Below, piece after piece: positions 15,412 to 23,787 of a stretch of 32,174 nt of DNA. This DNA comes from JBKEDF01 sp047975325 (GTDB lineage: Bacteria; Pseudomonadota; Alphaproteobacteria; Rhodobacterales; Rhodobacteraceae), in contig JBKEDF010000002.1 in NCBI GenBank assembly GCA_047975325.1, forward strand, positions 1 to 32,174, written 5' to 3'. Both the position numbers and the translations under genes were made by a program. Under the pieces are notes generated by a model. The model was not told the DNA's origin and searched no databases. It saw only the letters and a program-made list of their open reading frames with translations. Within the stretch, counting starts at the first letter, position 1. Every line of letters starts with the position of its first letter.

Positions 15412-16536
15412 CTAGACTGCAGTCGGTGCGAGAACCTGTTTCATCAGATCATCGCTCCATTCACCTTCGACAACCACATGGCCGGCAGCGCCCAGTTCGA
15501 AGGCCTCGATCAGGTTGTGGTTCACATAGGCGTAGATGCCCGGTTGTTCGAACGTATAGACCATCAACCCTGCGGTGCCCCCCGGAATGAACCATGTTTC
15601 AAGGCCGGTTTCCGGCGGATTGTTGAATTTTCCCGTTGCCCAGACGAAATCCCCATGACCGCCGATCAGGTGTGGGCGGGTATCGCGATTGGCCTGGGAA
15701 TGAATGAAGGCCACCGTTTCACCAACCTTCGCGGTCATCGCATTGTCGCCGGTCAGCGCGCCAACGGCACCGTTGAAGACGACATGGGTGGGCGTCAGGC
15801 CCCGCATTACCTCAAGCACATCCTCATAGCTTTCGCCGGGGCTGTCATAGGTTTTCCAGGTCCCGGATTCATCCTGCGGGACATAGAAATCCTGTTCGCC
15901 GATGTAATAGACCTTGTCATAGGTTACCGCTTCGCCATTGCGGTCTTTCAGGCCCTCGCGCGGAAGAACCATGATGGCGCCGTTCATCCCGGCCACCACA
16001 TGCCAGGCGACCATGCCCGGAGGTGCGCAGTGATAGACGAAAACGCCCGGCTTGGTGGCCTTCCAGCGAAGGATGCATTTTTCACCGGGGTTGACCTGCG
16101 TCAGGGCGCCTCCTCCAAGCGCGCCGGTGGAGCTGTGAAAGTCGATATTATGCATCAATTCGTTGCTGGGCGGGTTGATCAGCGTCAGTTCGACATAGTC
16201 ACCCTCATGCACGACCATCAGGGGGCCGGGCACGGTTCCGTTGAAGGTGAAGGCCCAGGTTTCGGCACCGCTATCGTCAAGTGTGATCTTCTTTTCGATG
16301 ATCTCCATTTCGAATTCGACAACCTTGGGGCCACCGGTGGCAACCTGTTCGTGTTCATGCACGAAGGGCGGATCAACCAGTTTGATCTTCTGGCGTGGCA
16401 GGGCATCGACATCGGTGGCCGAAGCGGGTGTCAGCGCTTCCTGGGTCTGGGCGGCGGCGGTACGCAATTGGGACATGGTCCCGATTGCGGCAGCGCCGGC
16501 GAGGATCGTGCGGCGGCTGATGGGGAAGTCGGTCAT
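15412..16536 (-). CDS. nirK: Copper-containing nitrite reductase
   Basis: A 374-residue periplasmic enzyme that reduces nitrite to NO. The Tat signal SRRTILAG is at residues 7-14. Two cupredoxin domains follow. All ligands are present: type 1 copper His129, Cys170, His179 and Met184; type 2 copper His134, His169 and His340; catalytic Asp132 and His289. All nine are offset by 34 from the classical numbering (95, 136, 145, 150, 100, 135, 306, 98, 255), and YHCAPPGMVAWHVVAGMNG is diagnostic. The start at 16536 puts the Tat motif at the N-terminus after GAAAGGA; the frame is open further up to 16881, but that is not plausible. An NNR-like box lies about 127 bp upstream. Pseudoazurin encoded nearby is the likely electron donor. 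Confidence 0.98.
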   Translation of the reverse strand: MTDFPISRRTILAGAAAIGTMSQLRTAAAQTQEALTPASATDVDALPRQKIKLVDPPFVHEHEQVATGGPKVVEFEMEIIEKKITLDDSGAETWAFTFNGTVPGPLMVVHEGDYVELTLINPPSNELMHNIDFHSSTGALGGGALTQVNPGEKCILRWKATKPGVFVYHCAPPGMVAWHVVAGMNGAIMVLPREGLKDRNGEAVTYDKVYYIGEQDFYVPQDESGTWKTYDSPGESYEDVLEVMRGLTPTHVVFNGAVGALTGDNAMTAKVGETVAFIHSQANRDTRPHLIGGHGDFVWATGKFNNPPETGLETWFIPGGTAGLMVYTFEQPGIYAYVNHNLIEAFELGAAGHVVVEGEWSDDLMKQVLAPTAV

Positions 16537-16656
16537 GGCATTGTCCTTTCTGCCCTCGGGGAAGACCCGGTTTTCCGAGCCCGCCATAACCTGACCCTTT
16601 TCATGGGTGGTTTCGTTGCGCCGGAACAAGGAACGGCCCCGGTTTCGTGCCGCTGT

Positions 16657-16670
16657 TTGATGTGGCGCAA
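16657..16670. promoter_or_regulatory. FNR/NNR-type box between nirK and the amidohydrolase gene
   Basis: TTGAT-GTGG-CGCAA on the plus strand (TTGCG-CCAC-ATCAA on the minus) is a 5-4-5 dyad of the kind seen before nirK genes in related denitrifiers. Its centre is about 127 bp from the nirK start and about 147 bp from the divergent amidohydrolase start. It lies in the 274-bp gap 16537-16810, which holds no gene; no convincing -10 element could be assigned. Confidence 0.65.
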
Positions 16671-16810
16671 ACTGTTGAACGATTTTGATCCGGTTTTTTG
16701 GTTTTGCCCCGAATGGCCCTGTTACGCGAAGGGCAAACCGTCCTGACGCTTTACAGCACAACCGGCTTACCCCTAGTCTTTGGTATTTATTCGACAGATT
16801 GGAGATGAGG

Positions 16811-18469
16811 ATGCTTTCCCGCCGGTGTTTCCTTCTTTCTTCGACTTCGGCAACAGGATTGTTCGTTGCTGGGTGCGACATCTATGAACCGGAGGTGGAA
16901 CGGCCATCCGATCTTCCGAAGTTCGGCATCGATATTCATACGCATGTCTTCAACGCGACGGATATTCCCATTCCGGGGTTTCTGGGTCAGGTTTTTTTTC
17001 GTTCGCCGGAAAAGCCGGTCAGTGGAAACTATCCGACGTCGGCACTTATTCGATTGATCACGGATATCTTCCTGACCACGACCCGCACGGCGGCTCAGGA
17101 GCTTGCCTCGCTGTCCGGGCTTCGTACGGTGTCGCTGACCGATGCGGAGACATTGCGGGAACGGGATAAACGTGTTGTCGCAGAAGGCATCCGTGAGTTC
17201 GAACAGCAAAACAAAGGTCTGAACGCGGAAGCCATGAACCGGGATGGGCTTGAAGATGCGCGGCTCATGCAGGAACTGAACCAACTGGCCGGTGGCAGCA
17301 TGTTTGCTATGCGCGGCAGTCGGGATCTGGGCACTGCAGTCGCGGAGGCAGTTTTCGACGACCCCGTTGAGGTAGAATCAACGCAGAGCTTTTCCGGAGG
17401 GGGCGGCAACCTTGCCCAGAACCTGAAATGGGCGGCGCTGTTGACCCGTGATCGTAAGGATATCCTGGGTGAACTGATCCGGCTTTATGGTCTCAGGACC
17501 CCGAAAAATGGTGGCGCGCCGGTCGGGATCCGGGCGTTTTCACCCTCGCTGGTGGATTTCGAATACTGGTTTCTTGAAAAGCCCCAGACGCGTTTCAGCC
17601 CCATTCCCGACCAGATCGCGCTCATGTCGCGCCTTGCAAGGCTGGAACAGCGGGCCGTCCTGTTGAATTTTGTGCCCTTTTGCCCCTTGCGGGCTGCCAT
17701 AAAGGGTGATGCCTGGCATCAGGTCATCCGCGATGCGATCACCAACAGGGGTTTTGTCGGGATGAAGCTTTATCCGCCAATGGGATTCAAGCCGATCGGC
17801 AATCCCGCCGGTGAAAGATTTGGGCAAAGGGCCAAGGTCAGTGGCGCGGCAATCGATCGGGAATTGCGGCGCATGTATCGGTGGTGCGAACGCAATGGCG
17901 TGCCGATCAAGGCACATGGGAACAATTCCCTCGCTGCCGGTCAATGTTCGGGCCGGAATGCCGCGCCAAATCTGTGGGCGCCGGTTCTGGAGGAGTTTCC
18001 GGAATTGCGGGTCAATATTGCCCATTTCGGAGGATTCGAAGAGGAAACGCCAACCGATGCCTGTGCCGACGACATGCCAAGCTACGAAGAACGCGTGGCT
18101 GCCCTCATTACCCGATTTGACAACGCATATGTCGACCTGGGGTATTGGAATGAGGTCGCCGGGCGCAACCGGCCGGGCCGTGCGATAGTGCAAAAGGTGA
18201 ATGCATTGTTGGCGGATCATGACAGGTTGGGTAGCCGGATCATGTATGGATCGGACTACACGATGATTGGCCGCGAGCCGCAACATGGCAGCTATCTGAC
18301 TGATCTCAGGGCGGCCATTGCCCGACTTGAGGGCGTGGAGGAGGAACGGATTTTTTCCCTCAATGCCCAGTCTTTCCTGCAACTCGATGACCCAGACAGC
18401 CCGACACGCCGGAGATTGCGACGCTTTTTCCCGCGGAATCACGCGTATTTCCAGGCCGTTGGCGAATGA
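16811..18469 (+). CDS. Tat-exported lipoprotein of the amidohydrolase (TIM-barrel) family
   Basis: A 552-residue protein beginning MLSRRCFLL, a twin-arginine motif, and continuing to a lipobox LFVAGC with the lipidated Cys22; it should be exported folded and anchored by lipid. The rest fits an amidohydrolase_2-type metal hydrolase: His43 and His45 in DIHTH, Lys319 in GMKLYPPMG, His369 in IKAHGNNS, His405 in NIAHFGG and Asp482 in YGSDYT. A long insertion, about residues 85-250, separates the HxH strand from the rest and is unusual for this family. The start at 16811 is chosen because GGAG lies 6 bases upstream; ATG at 16805 is an alternative. It is divergent from nirK and may share its regulator site. 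The substrate is unknown. Confidence 0.8.
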   Translation: MLSRRCFLLSSTSATGLFVAGCDIYEPEVERPSDLPKFGIDIHTHVFNATDIPIPGFLGQVFFRSPEKPVSGNYPTSALIRLITDIFLTTTRTAAQELASLSGLRTVSLTDAETLRERDKRVVAEGIREFEQQNKGLNAEAMNRDGLEDARLMQELNQLAGGSMFAMRGSRDLGTAVAEAVFDDPVEVESTQSFSGGGGNLAQNLKWAALLTRDRKDILGELIRLYGLRTPKNGGAPVGIRAFSPSLVDFEYWFLEKPQTRFSPIPDQIALMSRLARLEQRAVLLNFVPFCPLRAAIKGDAWHQVIRDAITNRGFVGMKLYPPMGFKPIGNPAGERFGQRAKVSGAAIDRELRRMYRWCERNGVPIKAHGNNSLAAGQCSGRNAAPNLWAPVLEEFPELRVNIAHFGGFEEETPTDACADDMPSYEERVAALITRFDNAYVDLGYWNEVAGRNRPGRAIVQKVNALLADHDRLGSRIMYGSDYTMIGREPQHGSYLTDLRAAIARLEGVEEERIFSLNAQSFLQLDDPDSPTRRRLRRFFPRNHAYFQAVGE

Positions 18470-18700
18470 TCTGGGCATATTTCCATATCGGCTGGCTCAG
18501 TGGGGGCATGGTGGCCGTATAGCCACCCCGGGGAAGGGACGCGCTAGGGCCGGTGGTGCGGTGAAATGGGCGGTGCTTCGGGAAATATTTCAGCAAAGCC
18601 TCGCCTAGCCACGCAGATGTGTTGGCAATCGGCCTACTTTCCCGCTAGAATCACTGATAACAGGCAGGCGTAAATCGCCCCCATAACAAGAGCAGGCGGA
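18470..18700 (+). promoter_or_regulatory. Gap before tolQ with a sigma-70-like promoter
   Basis: TTGGCA (18622-18627) and TAGAAT (18646-18651), separated by 18 bases, each differ from the consensus -35 and -10 by one base and lie about 50 bp before tolQ, so they are the likely tol-pal promoter. Earlier in the gap are a GGTGGC/GCCACC hairpin (18510-18527) that may end the amidohydrolase transcript and a perfect 10-bp palindrome GAAATATTTC (18582-18591). No gene is seen; in particular no ybgC, which often precedes tolQ. Confidence 0.6.
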
Positions 18701-19396
18701 ATGGATACGGAAACCCTGGCGGCGGCGCGAGATATCGATTTCTCGCTACTCGCGCTTTTCTTTCGCGCAACCTTTACAGTCAAGTTGGTCATGCTGCTAT
18801 TGCTCGGCATGTCCTTCTGGTCATGGGCCATCATCATTCGCAAACATATCGCCTATCGGCAGGCGCGGGCGGAATCGGCGGTCTTTGATGCGGCCTTCTG
18901 GTCCGGGGAGCCGCTCGACGAGCTGTTTGAACGAATGGGGCCGGAGCCCACAGGCGCTTCGGAAAAGATCTTTGCCAGCGGCATGCTGGAATGGCGACGC
19001 AGCCATCGACAGGATGGCGGTCTGATCCCCGGCGCACAGGCGCGCATTGACCGGTCGATGGATGTGGCCATCGCCAAGGAATCCGAAGGGCTGAACAAGG
19101 ATCTTTCCTTCCTTGCCACGACGGGTTCGACAGCGCCCTTCATCGGGCTTTTCGGTACGGTCTGGGGGATCAAGCACGCCTTTGAACAGATCGCGCTGAC
19201 GCAGAATACCAACCTTGCCGTTGTTGCGCCCGGGATCGCCGAGGCGCTTCTGGCCACGGGGATCGGGCTCTTCGCGGCCATCCCTGCGGTGGTCTTCTAT
19301 AACAAGCTCAATGCCGACAGTGATGGCATCGTGGGCGGCTATGAGGCTTTTGCCGATGAGTTCGCAACGATCCTGTCACGGCAACTGGACAGTTGA
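18701..19396 (+). CDS. tolQ: Tol-Pal system proton-channel subunit TolQ
   Basis: A 231-residue inner-membrane protein of the MotA/TolQ/ExbB family. Membrane segments lie near residues 18-48, 140-165 and 178-200. The conserved TTGSTAPFIGLFGTVWGI and GIAEALLATGIGLFAAIPAV are diagnostic. With TolR it uses the proton gradient to drive TolA and keep the outer membrane attached during division. First gene of the tol-pal operon; tolR starts 3 bases after its stop. Confidence 0.96.
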   Translation: MDTETLAAARDIDFSLLALFFRATFTVKLVMLLLLGMSFWSWAIIIRKHIAYRQARAESAVFDAAFWSGEPLDELFERMGPEPTGASEKIFASGMLEWRRSHRQDGGLIPGAQARIDRSMDVAIAKESEGLNKDLSFLATTGSTAPFIGLFGTVWGIKHAFEQIALTQNTNLAVVAPGIAEALLATGIGLFAAIPAVVFYNKLNADSDGIVGGYEAFADEFATILSRQLDS

Positions 19397-19399
19397 ACC

Positions 19400-19870
19400 A
19401 TGGGTGCGGGTGTCATTCAGAAAACGTCAGGCGGACGGCGCAGGCGGGGCCGTGGCCGTTCGGCGGCGATGAGTGAAATCAACGTCACGCCCTTTGTGGA
19501 TGTGATGCTGGTGCTGCTGATCATCTTCATGGTGGCAGCCCCCCTGTTGACGGTCGGGGTGCCAATCGAATTGCCGCAGACTGCGGCATCCGCCCTGCCG
19601 ACCGAACAGGAGGAACCGCTGGCCCTTACCATGACCTCTGACGGGCGGATCCTGATTCAGAATGAGGAAGTGGCGGAAGAAGAACTGATCCCGAAACTGC
19701 AGGCCATCGCCGCAGAACGGACCAGCGACAAGATTTTCCTGCGGGCCGATGGGGCGATCCCCTATGCCAGTGTCGCCCAGGTCATGGGGGCGCTCAATGC
19801 CGGGGGGTTTCGCAATATCGGGCTTGTCACGGATACGGACGGGCCGGATTTTGGGGCGACGGGCGGCTAG
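19400..19870 (+). CDS. tolR: Tol-Pal system protein TolR
   Basis: A 156-residue protein with one transmembrane helix (about 34-50) and a periplasmic domain. The MSEINVTPFVDVMLVLLIIF stretch carries the membrane aspartate used in proton flow. The N-terminus is unusually arginine-rich (GGRRRRGRGRS, about residues 11-21) and cytoplasmic. The periplasmic part ends in KIFLRADGAIPYASVAQVM, normal for ExbD/TolR. It partners TolQ. It ends 6 bases before tolA. Confidence 0.95.
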   Translation: MGAGVIQKTSGGRRRRGRGRSAAMSEINVTPFVDVMLVLLIIFMVAAPLLTVGVPIELPQTAASALPTEQEEPLALTMTSDGRILIQNEEVAEEELIPKLQAIAAERTSDKIFLRADGAIPYASVAQVMGALNAGGFRNIGLVTDTDGPDFGATGG

Positions 19871-19876
19871 GGCAGA

Positions 19877-21004
19877 ATGATGGACCGTGGCGTCATCTTT
19901 TCCGGGACAGGGCATCTTGGCCTGATCCTCTGGGCGCTGGTCGGGGGCTTTTTCCAGCGCCCCGATGTGCCGCCGGTCGAGATGACCGAAGTGTCGCTTG
20001 TCTCCAGCGAAGAATTTGCGGCGATGGTGGCAGCCGTGCCTGCCACGCCGGTCCCCGAACCCGAGGCGCCCGAAATCACCGCACCTGCACCGGTGGTGTC
20101 CGAGCCGGACCCCCCCCAACCCACCCCGCCCGAACCAAGGCCTGCGCCGCCCGAACCTGAACCGCAGGCCGAATCCGAACCGGAACCCCAGCCGCCTGAA
20201 CCTCAGCCGCCGGAGCCCGCGCCTCCCTTACCCGTTGCGACGGACCTGCCGCCCGTGGAAACACCGCTTTCCGCATTGCGTCCGCGTCCGCGCCCGGCGG
20301 AACGTGTTGCGCCCGTGCCGACCGAAGCCCCGCCCCCCGAGGCGACTCCCGATCCGGCCCCTCCGACCCCGGCGGTCACGCCTGATCCGGCCCCGGATGC
20401 GGAGGTGATCGAGGAACCCGAGGAACAGACCGCCCCCGAGGAGGCGGGAACCGAGATCGCAACAGAAGCAAACCAGCCCGAGCCGCTTGCGCCCAGTGCC
20501 ACGATCCGGCCGCGATCCCGGCCAGCGCCTCCCACCGAACAACAGGCCGCCGAAACACCTGCGGCTGACCCGCTACCGGAACCGACTGGCGATACGGCAG
20601 CCGATGCCGTGGCCGATGCCGTTGCCGCGGCCATGGCGGATGCCGTGGGCCCCGCCGAAGAAAGTTCCGCCCCCGCAGGCCCGCCCATGACCGCCGGCGA
20701 AAAGGATGCGCTGCGTGTTGCGGTGCAGCGCTGCTGGAACGTCGGTTCACTTTCGACCGATGCGCTGCGGGTGACGGTTACGGTTGCAGTCTCCCTGGGG
20801 CAGGATGGGGTTCCGAATGCGGCCTCGATTTCCATGCTGGATTTTGAAGGTGGCTCTGATGCTGCTGCCCGCCAGGCCTATGAGGCGGCACGGCGCGCGA
20901 TAATCCGCTGCGGGGCAAGCGGTTTCCCGCTTCCCCCTGAAAAATACGATCAATGGCGTGATATAGAAATGGTGTTCAACCCGGAGCGAATGAGGATCAA
21001 ATGA
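19877..21004 (+). CDS. tolA: TolA-like, proline-rich periplasm-spanning protein
   Basis: A 375-residue protein. An N-terminal membrane anchor (about residues 8-25) is followed by a long low-complexity Pro/Glu/Ala region (about 55-270) with repeats such as PEPQPPEPQPPEP, an Ala/Asp stretch (DAVADAVAAAMADAV), and a C-terminal TonB/TolA-type domain with one cysteine in AVQRCWNVG and another in IIRCGASGFP. The Pro/Glu linker replaces the long helix of enterobacterial TolA, as is common in Rhodobacterales. It links the TolQR motor to TolB and Pal. Its stop overlaps the tolB start (ATGA). The identity rests mainly on position and architecture. Confidence 0.88.
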   Translation: MMDRGVIFSGTGHLGLILWALVGGFFQRPDVPPVEMTEVSLVSSEEFAAMVAAVPATPVPEPEAPEITAPAPVVSEPDPPQPTPPEPRPAPPEPEPQAESEPEPQPPEPQPPEPAPPLPVATDLPPVETPLSALRPRPRPAERVAPVPTEAPPPEATPDPAPPTPAVTPDPAPDAEVIEEPEEQTAPEEAGTEIATEANQPEPLAPSATIRPRSRPAPPTEQQAAETPAADPLPEPTGDTAADAVADAVAAAMADAVGPAEESSAPAGPPMTAGEKDALRVAVQRCWNVGSLSTDALRVTVTVAVSLGQDGVPNAASISMLDFEGGSDAAARQAYEAARRAIIRCGASGFPLPPEKYDQWRDIEMVFNPERMRIK

Positions 21005-22335
21005 CCCTGAAAGAAGCCCTCCGTCCTGTCTTGTTCCTGTCACTGGTGCTGATGGGAGCTGCGGCTCCGGTTGCCGCGCAGAACAGTCCCCTTCGGATCG
21101 AGATCACTGAAGGCGTGATCGAACCGCTCCCCTTTGCCGTGCCCGATTTCGTGGCCGAAAACGGGGCTGCGGGGGAATATGCGCAGAATATCGCGCGGGT
21201 CATCGCCTCGGATCTTGCCGGAACAGGGCTGTTCCGGGAAATTCCAGCCAGTGCCCATATTTCCCGCGTGACCAGTTTTGATGCGCCCGTTGCCTATGCC
21301 GATTGGAAGGCCATCAATGCGCAGGCGCTGGTTACAGGTGCAGTCAGCGCAAGTGGCAATCAGATCGTGGTGAAATTCCGGCTTTTCGATATCTTTTCGG
21401 GCCAGCAGCTTGGTGACGGGCTGCAATTTGCCGGAACGCCGCAAAGCTGGCGGCGCATGGCCCATAAGGTTGCCGATGCGGTCTATGGACGGATCACCGG
21501 CGAAGGCGGGTATTTCGACAGCCGGGTTGTGTTCGTTGCCGAAAGCGGCCCGAAATCGGACCGGCAGAAACGGCTTGCCGTGATGGATTACGATGGTGCC
21601 AATGTGCAATACCTGTCCGACAGTTCCTCCATCGTGCTGGCACCGCGTTTTTCACCGACCGGAGACAGTATCCTCTTCACCTCCTACCAATCCGGCTTTC
21701 CGCGGATCTATCTGATGGATGTGGCAAGCGTGCGGTCACGGGGGCTGGATGAACAACCCGGCACGATGACCTTTGCGCCGCGTTTCGCGCCGGATGGACG
21801 TACGGTGGTGTTCAGCCTTGAACAGGGCGGCAACACCGACCTTTACACGGTCGATACGGCCTCGGGTGCGCGAACCCGGCTTACCAATTCCCCCGCGATC
21901 GAAACCGCGCCGAGCTACAGCCCGGATGGCAGCCAGATCGTCTTTGAAAGTGATCGCTCCGGCACCCAGCAGCTTTATGTGATGTCTGCCGGGGGGGGAG
22001 AACCGCGACGGATTTCCAACGGGGCGGGCCGTTATGGCACCCCGGTCTGGAGCCCGCGCGGGGATCTCATTGCCTTCACCAAGCAAAATCAGGGACGGTT
22101 CCATATCGGCGTGATGCGCATCGATGGCAGTGAGGAAAGGCTTCTGACCTCTTCCTTCCTTGATGAAGGGCCAACCTGGGCCCCCAATGGCCGGGTGATC
22201 ATGTTTACCCGGGAAACCGCGGGGGAAGGGGGCGTGCCTGCGCTCTTTTCAGTGGATATATCGGGGCGAAACCTGCGCCAGGTGGCAACGGGGGGGATGG
22301 CTTCCGACCCGGCCTGGTCGCCGCTTCTGCCGTAA
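21001..22335 (+). CDS. tolB: Tol-Pal system beta-propeller protein TolB
   Basis: A 444-residue periplasmic protein with a Sec signal peptide cut after VAA or a nearby site (about residue 26), a small N-terminal domain (about 30-160) and a six-bladed beta-propeller. The blade repeats are visible as APRFSPTGDSILFTS, APRFAPDGRTVVFS, APSYSPDGSQIVFES, TPVWSPRGDLIAFT and GPTWAPNGRVIMFT. It binds Pal and TolA at the outer membrane side. The ATG overlaps the tolA stop by 4 bases. Confidence 0.97.
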   Translation: MTLKEALRPVLFLSLVLMGAAAPVAAQNSPLRIEITEGVIEPLPFAVPDFVAENGAAGEYAQNIARVIASDLAGTGLFREIPASAHISRVTSFDAPVAYADWKAINAQALVTGAVSASGNQIVVKFRLFDIFSGQQLGDGLQFAGTPQSWRRMAHKVADAVYGRITGEGGYFDSRVVFVAESGPKSDRQKRLAVMDYDGANVQYLSDSSSIVLAPRFSPTGDSILFTSYQSGFPRIYLMDVASVRSRGLDEQPGTMTFAPRFAPDGRTVVFSLEQGGNTDLYTVDTASGARTRLTNSPAIETAPSYSPDGSQIVFESDRSGTQQLYVMSAGGGEPRRISNGAGRYGTPVWSPRGDLIAFTKQNQGRFHIGVMRIDGSEERLLTSSFLDEGPTWAPNGRVIMFTRETAGEGGVPALFSVDISGRNLRQVATGGMASDPAWSPLLP

Positions 22336-22422
22336 GATTTCGTGATCCGCGACCGGATTTCCAGCGCGTGGCAAAGCTGATAACGTAAACCCAAACAGAA
22401 CCAGACAAGAGGGGCGGAACAT

Positions 22423-22938
22423 ATGGGACATCTTACCAAGGCGGTGCTGATCATGGCGGCCTTTGGCCTTGCGGCCTGTAACAATCCGGACCGTTTCGGC
22501 GGTGGGGCTGGCGGTTACGGGGCGGGCAATGGCATCAATTCGGCAGGCCTCGGTGGGCCGAATGACCCCAATTCGGTGGCCTATTTCCAGCAGACGCTGG
22601 GGGATCGCGTTTTCTTTGCCGTGGATCAGAGCACCTTGTCGGAAGAGGCGCGCGCAACGCTGTCGGGACAGGCGCAGTGGCTGAACTCCCGGCCTGAATA
22701 TGCCATTGTCGTGGAAGGCCATGCCGATGAACAGGGCACTCGTGAATATAACCTTGCCCTTGGTGCACGCCGGGCGTCGGCGGCCCAGAATTTCCTGATC
22801 AGCCAGGGGATTGCCCCGCAGCGGCTTCGGACGGTCAGCTACGGCAAGGAACGCCCGATCGAGGTTTGTTCGGTCGAATCCTGCTATGCCAAGAACCGCC
22901 GCGCGGTCACTGTTCTGTCCATCGGCGCCGGGAGCTGA
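22423..22938 (+). CDS. pal: Peptidoglycan-associated lipoprotein Pal
   Basis: A 171-residue outer-membrane lipoprotein. The signal peptide ends in lipobox GLAAC (Cys19), followed by a glycine-rich linker and an OmpA-like peptidoglycan-binding domain (about 60-168), with VVEGHADEQGTREYNLALG and RLRTVSYGKERP carrying the diaminopimelate-binding Asp and Arg of the family. It anchors the outer membrane to the cell wall and binds TolB. An 87-bp gap after tolB contains no gene. Confidence 0.97.
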   Translation: MGHLTKAVLIMAAFGLAACNNPDRFGGGAGGYGAGNGINSAGLGGPNDPNSVAYFQQTLGDRVFFAVDQSTLSEEARATLSGQAQWLNSRPEYAIVVEGHADEQGTREYNLALGARRASAAQNFLISQGIAPQRLRTVSYGKERPIEVCSVESCYAKNRRAVTVLSIGAGS

Positions 22939-22941
22939 CCG

Positions 22942-23787
22942 ATGCGAACCCCGCTTCTGGTCGCGCTCTTTCCGCTCCTGATCTTTGGGGGCGGCGGGCC
23001 CCTGCTGGCGCAGGACAGGGCGCAGACATTGGCCGATATACGTCAGGAACTGGTGATCCTGAATACCGAAGTCATGGGCCTGAAGCGGGAACTTTCGACC
23101 ACCGGTGCGCCGGGCATGATCAGCCCCGGCGGGGATTTGTTGAACCGGATCGATACGCTTGAGGCGGCCCTGTCCCAGCTTACGGCCCGTACCGAGGATC
23201 TGGAGTTTCGCATCAACAAGGTCGTGGCCGATGGCTCCAACCGGATTGGCGATATCGATTTCCGGCTGACCGAACTTGAGGGCGGCGATCTTTCCAAGGT
23301 CGGGCAGGTTCCGGTTCTGGGAGGCGAAACCGGCGGCGGTGCGACAGTGGCGACGCCGCCTCCATCCCCCCAACCCCCTGCCAATACCGGCGGCCCTTCC
23401 ATGGCTGTCGCCGAACAAGCCGATTTCGACCGGGCCCGGGAGGTGCTCGGTCAGGGTGACTTTCGCCGCGCCGCGGAACTCCTTGCGACCTATGCCACGA
23501 CCTATCCGGGTGGCCCCCTGACGCCTGAGGCATTGTTTTTGCGCGGTGAAGCGCTTGATAACCTTGGCGATACCAGTGGCGCGGCCCGAGCATGGCTTGA
23601 TGCTTTTTCCGCGGATATGAACGGCACCCGGGCGCCCGAGGCGCTTTTGAAGGTCGGGCAGGCACTGGCAACGCTGGGACAGGGGCCGGAGGCCTGTGTG
23701 ACGCTCAATGAGGTCGGATTACGGTTCCCCGGAACCGCGCCGGCGGGTGAGGCGATGCAGGCGGCACAGACGCTCGGTTGCCAGTGA
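22942..23787 (+). CDS. cpoB: Tol-Pal associated TPR protein (CpoB/YbgF)
   Basis: A 281-residue periplasmic protein with a Sec signal peptide (cut after LLA, about residue 22), a coiled-coil part (about 28-110, with LADIRQELVILNTEVMGLKR and repeated NRIDTLEAAL-type heptads), a Pro/Gly linker, and tetratricopeptide repeats to the end (about 155-280). It coordinates Tol-Pal with peptidoglycan synthesis at division. It starts 3 bases after pal and overlaps tilS by 4 bases. Confidence 0.92.
   Translation: MRTPLLVALFPLLIFGGGGPLLAQDRAQTLADIRQELVILNTEVMGLKRELSTTGAPGMISPGGDLLNRIDTLEAALSQLTARTEDLEFRINKVVADGSNRIGDIDFRLTELEGGDLSKVGQVPVLGGETGGGATVATPPPSPQPPANTGGPSMAVAEQADFDRAREVLGQGDFRRAAELLATYATTYPGGPLTPEALFLRGEALDNLGDTSGAARAWLDAFSADMNGTRAPEALLKVGQALATLGQGPEACVTLNEVGLRFPGTAPAGEAMQAAQTLGCQ

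Noticed and set aside
18466..18522. An 18-codon frame starting at ATGA on the amidohydrolase stop
   Set aside because: It is too short, with no ribosome-binding site or conserved feature that I can see.
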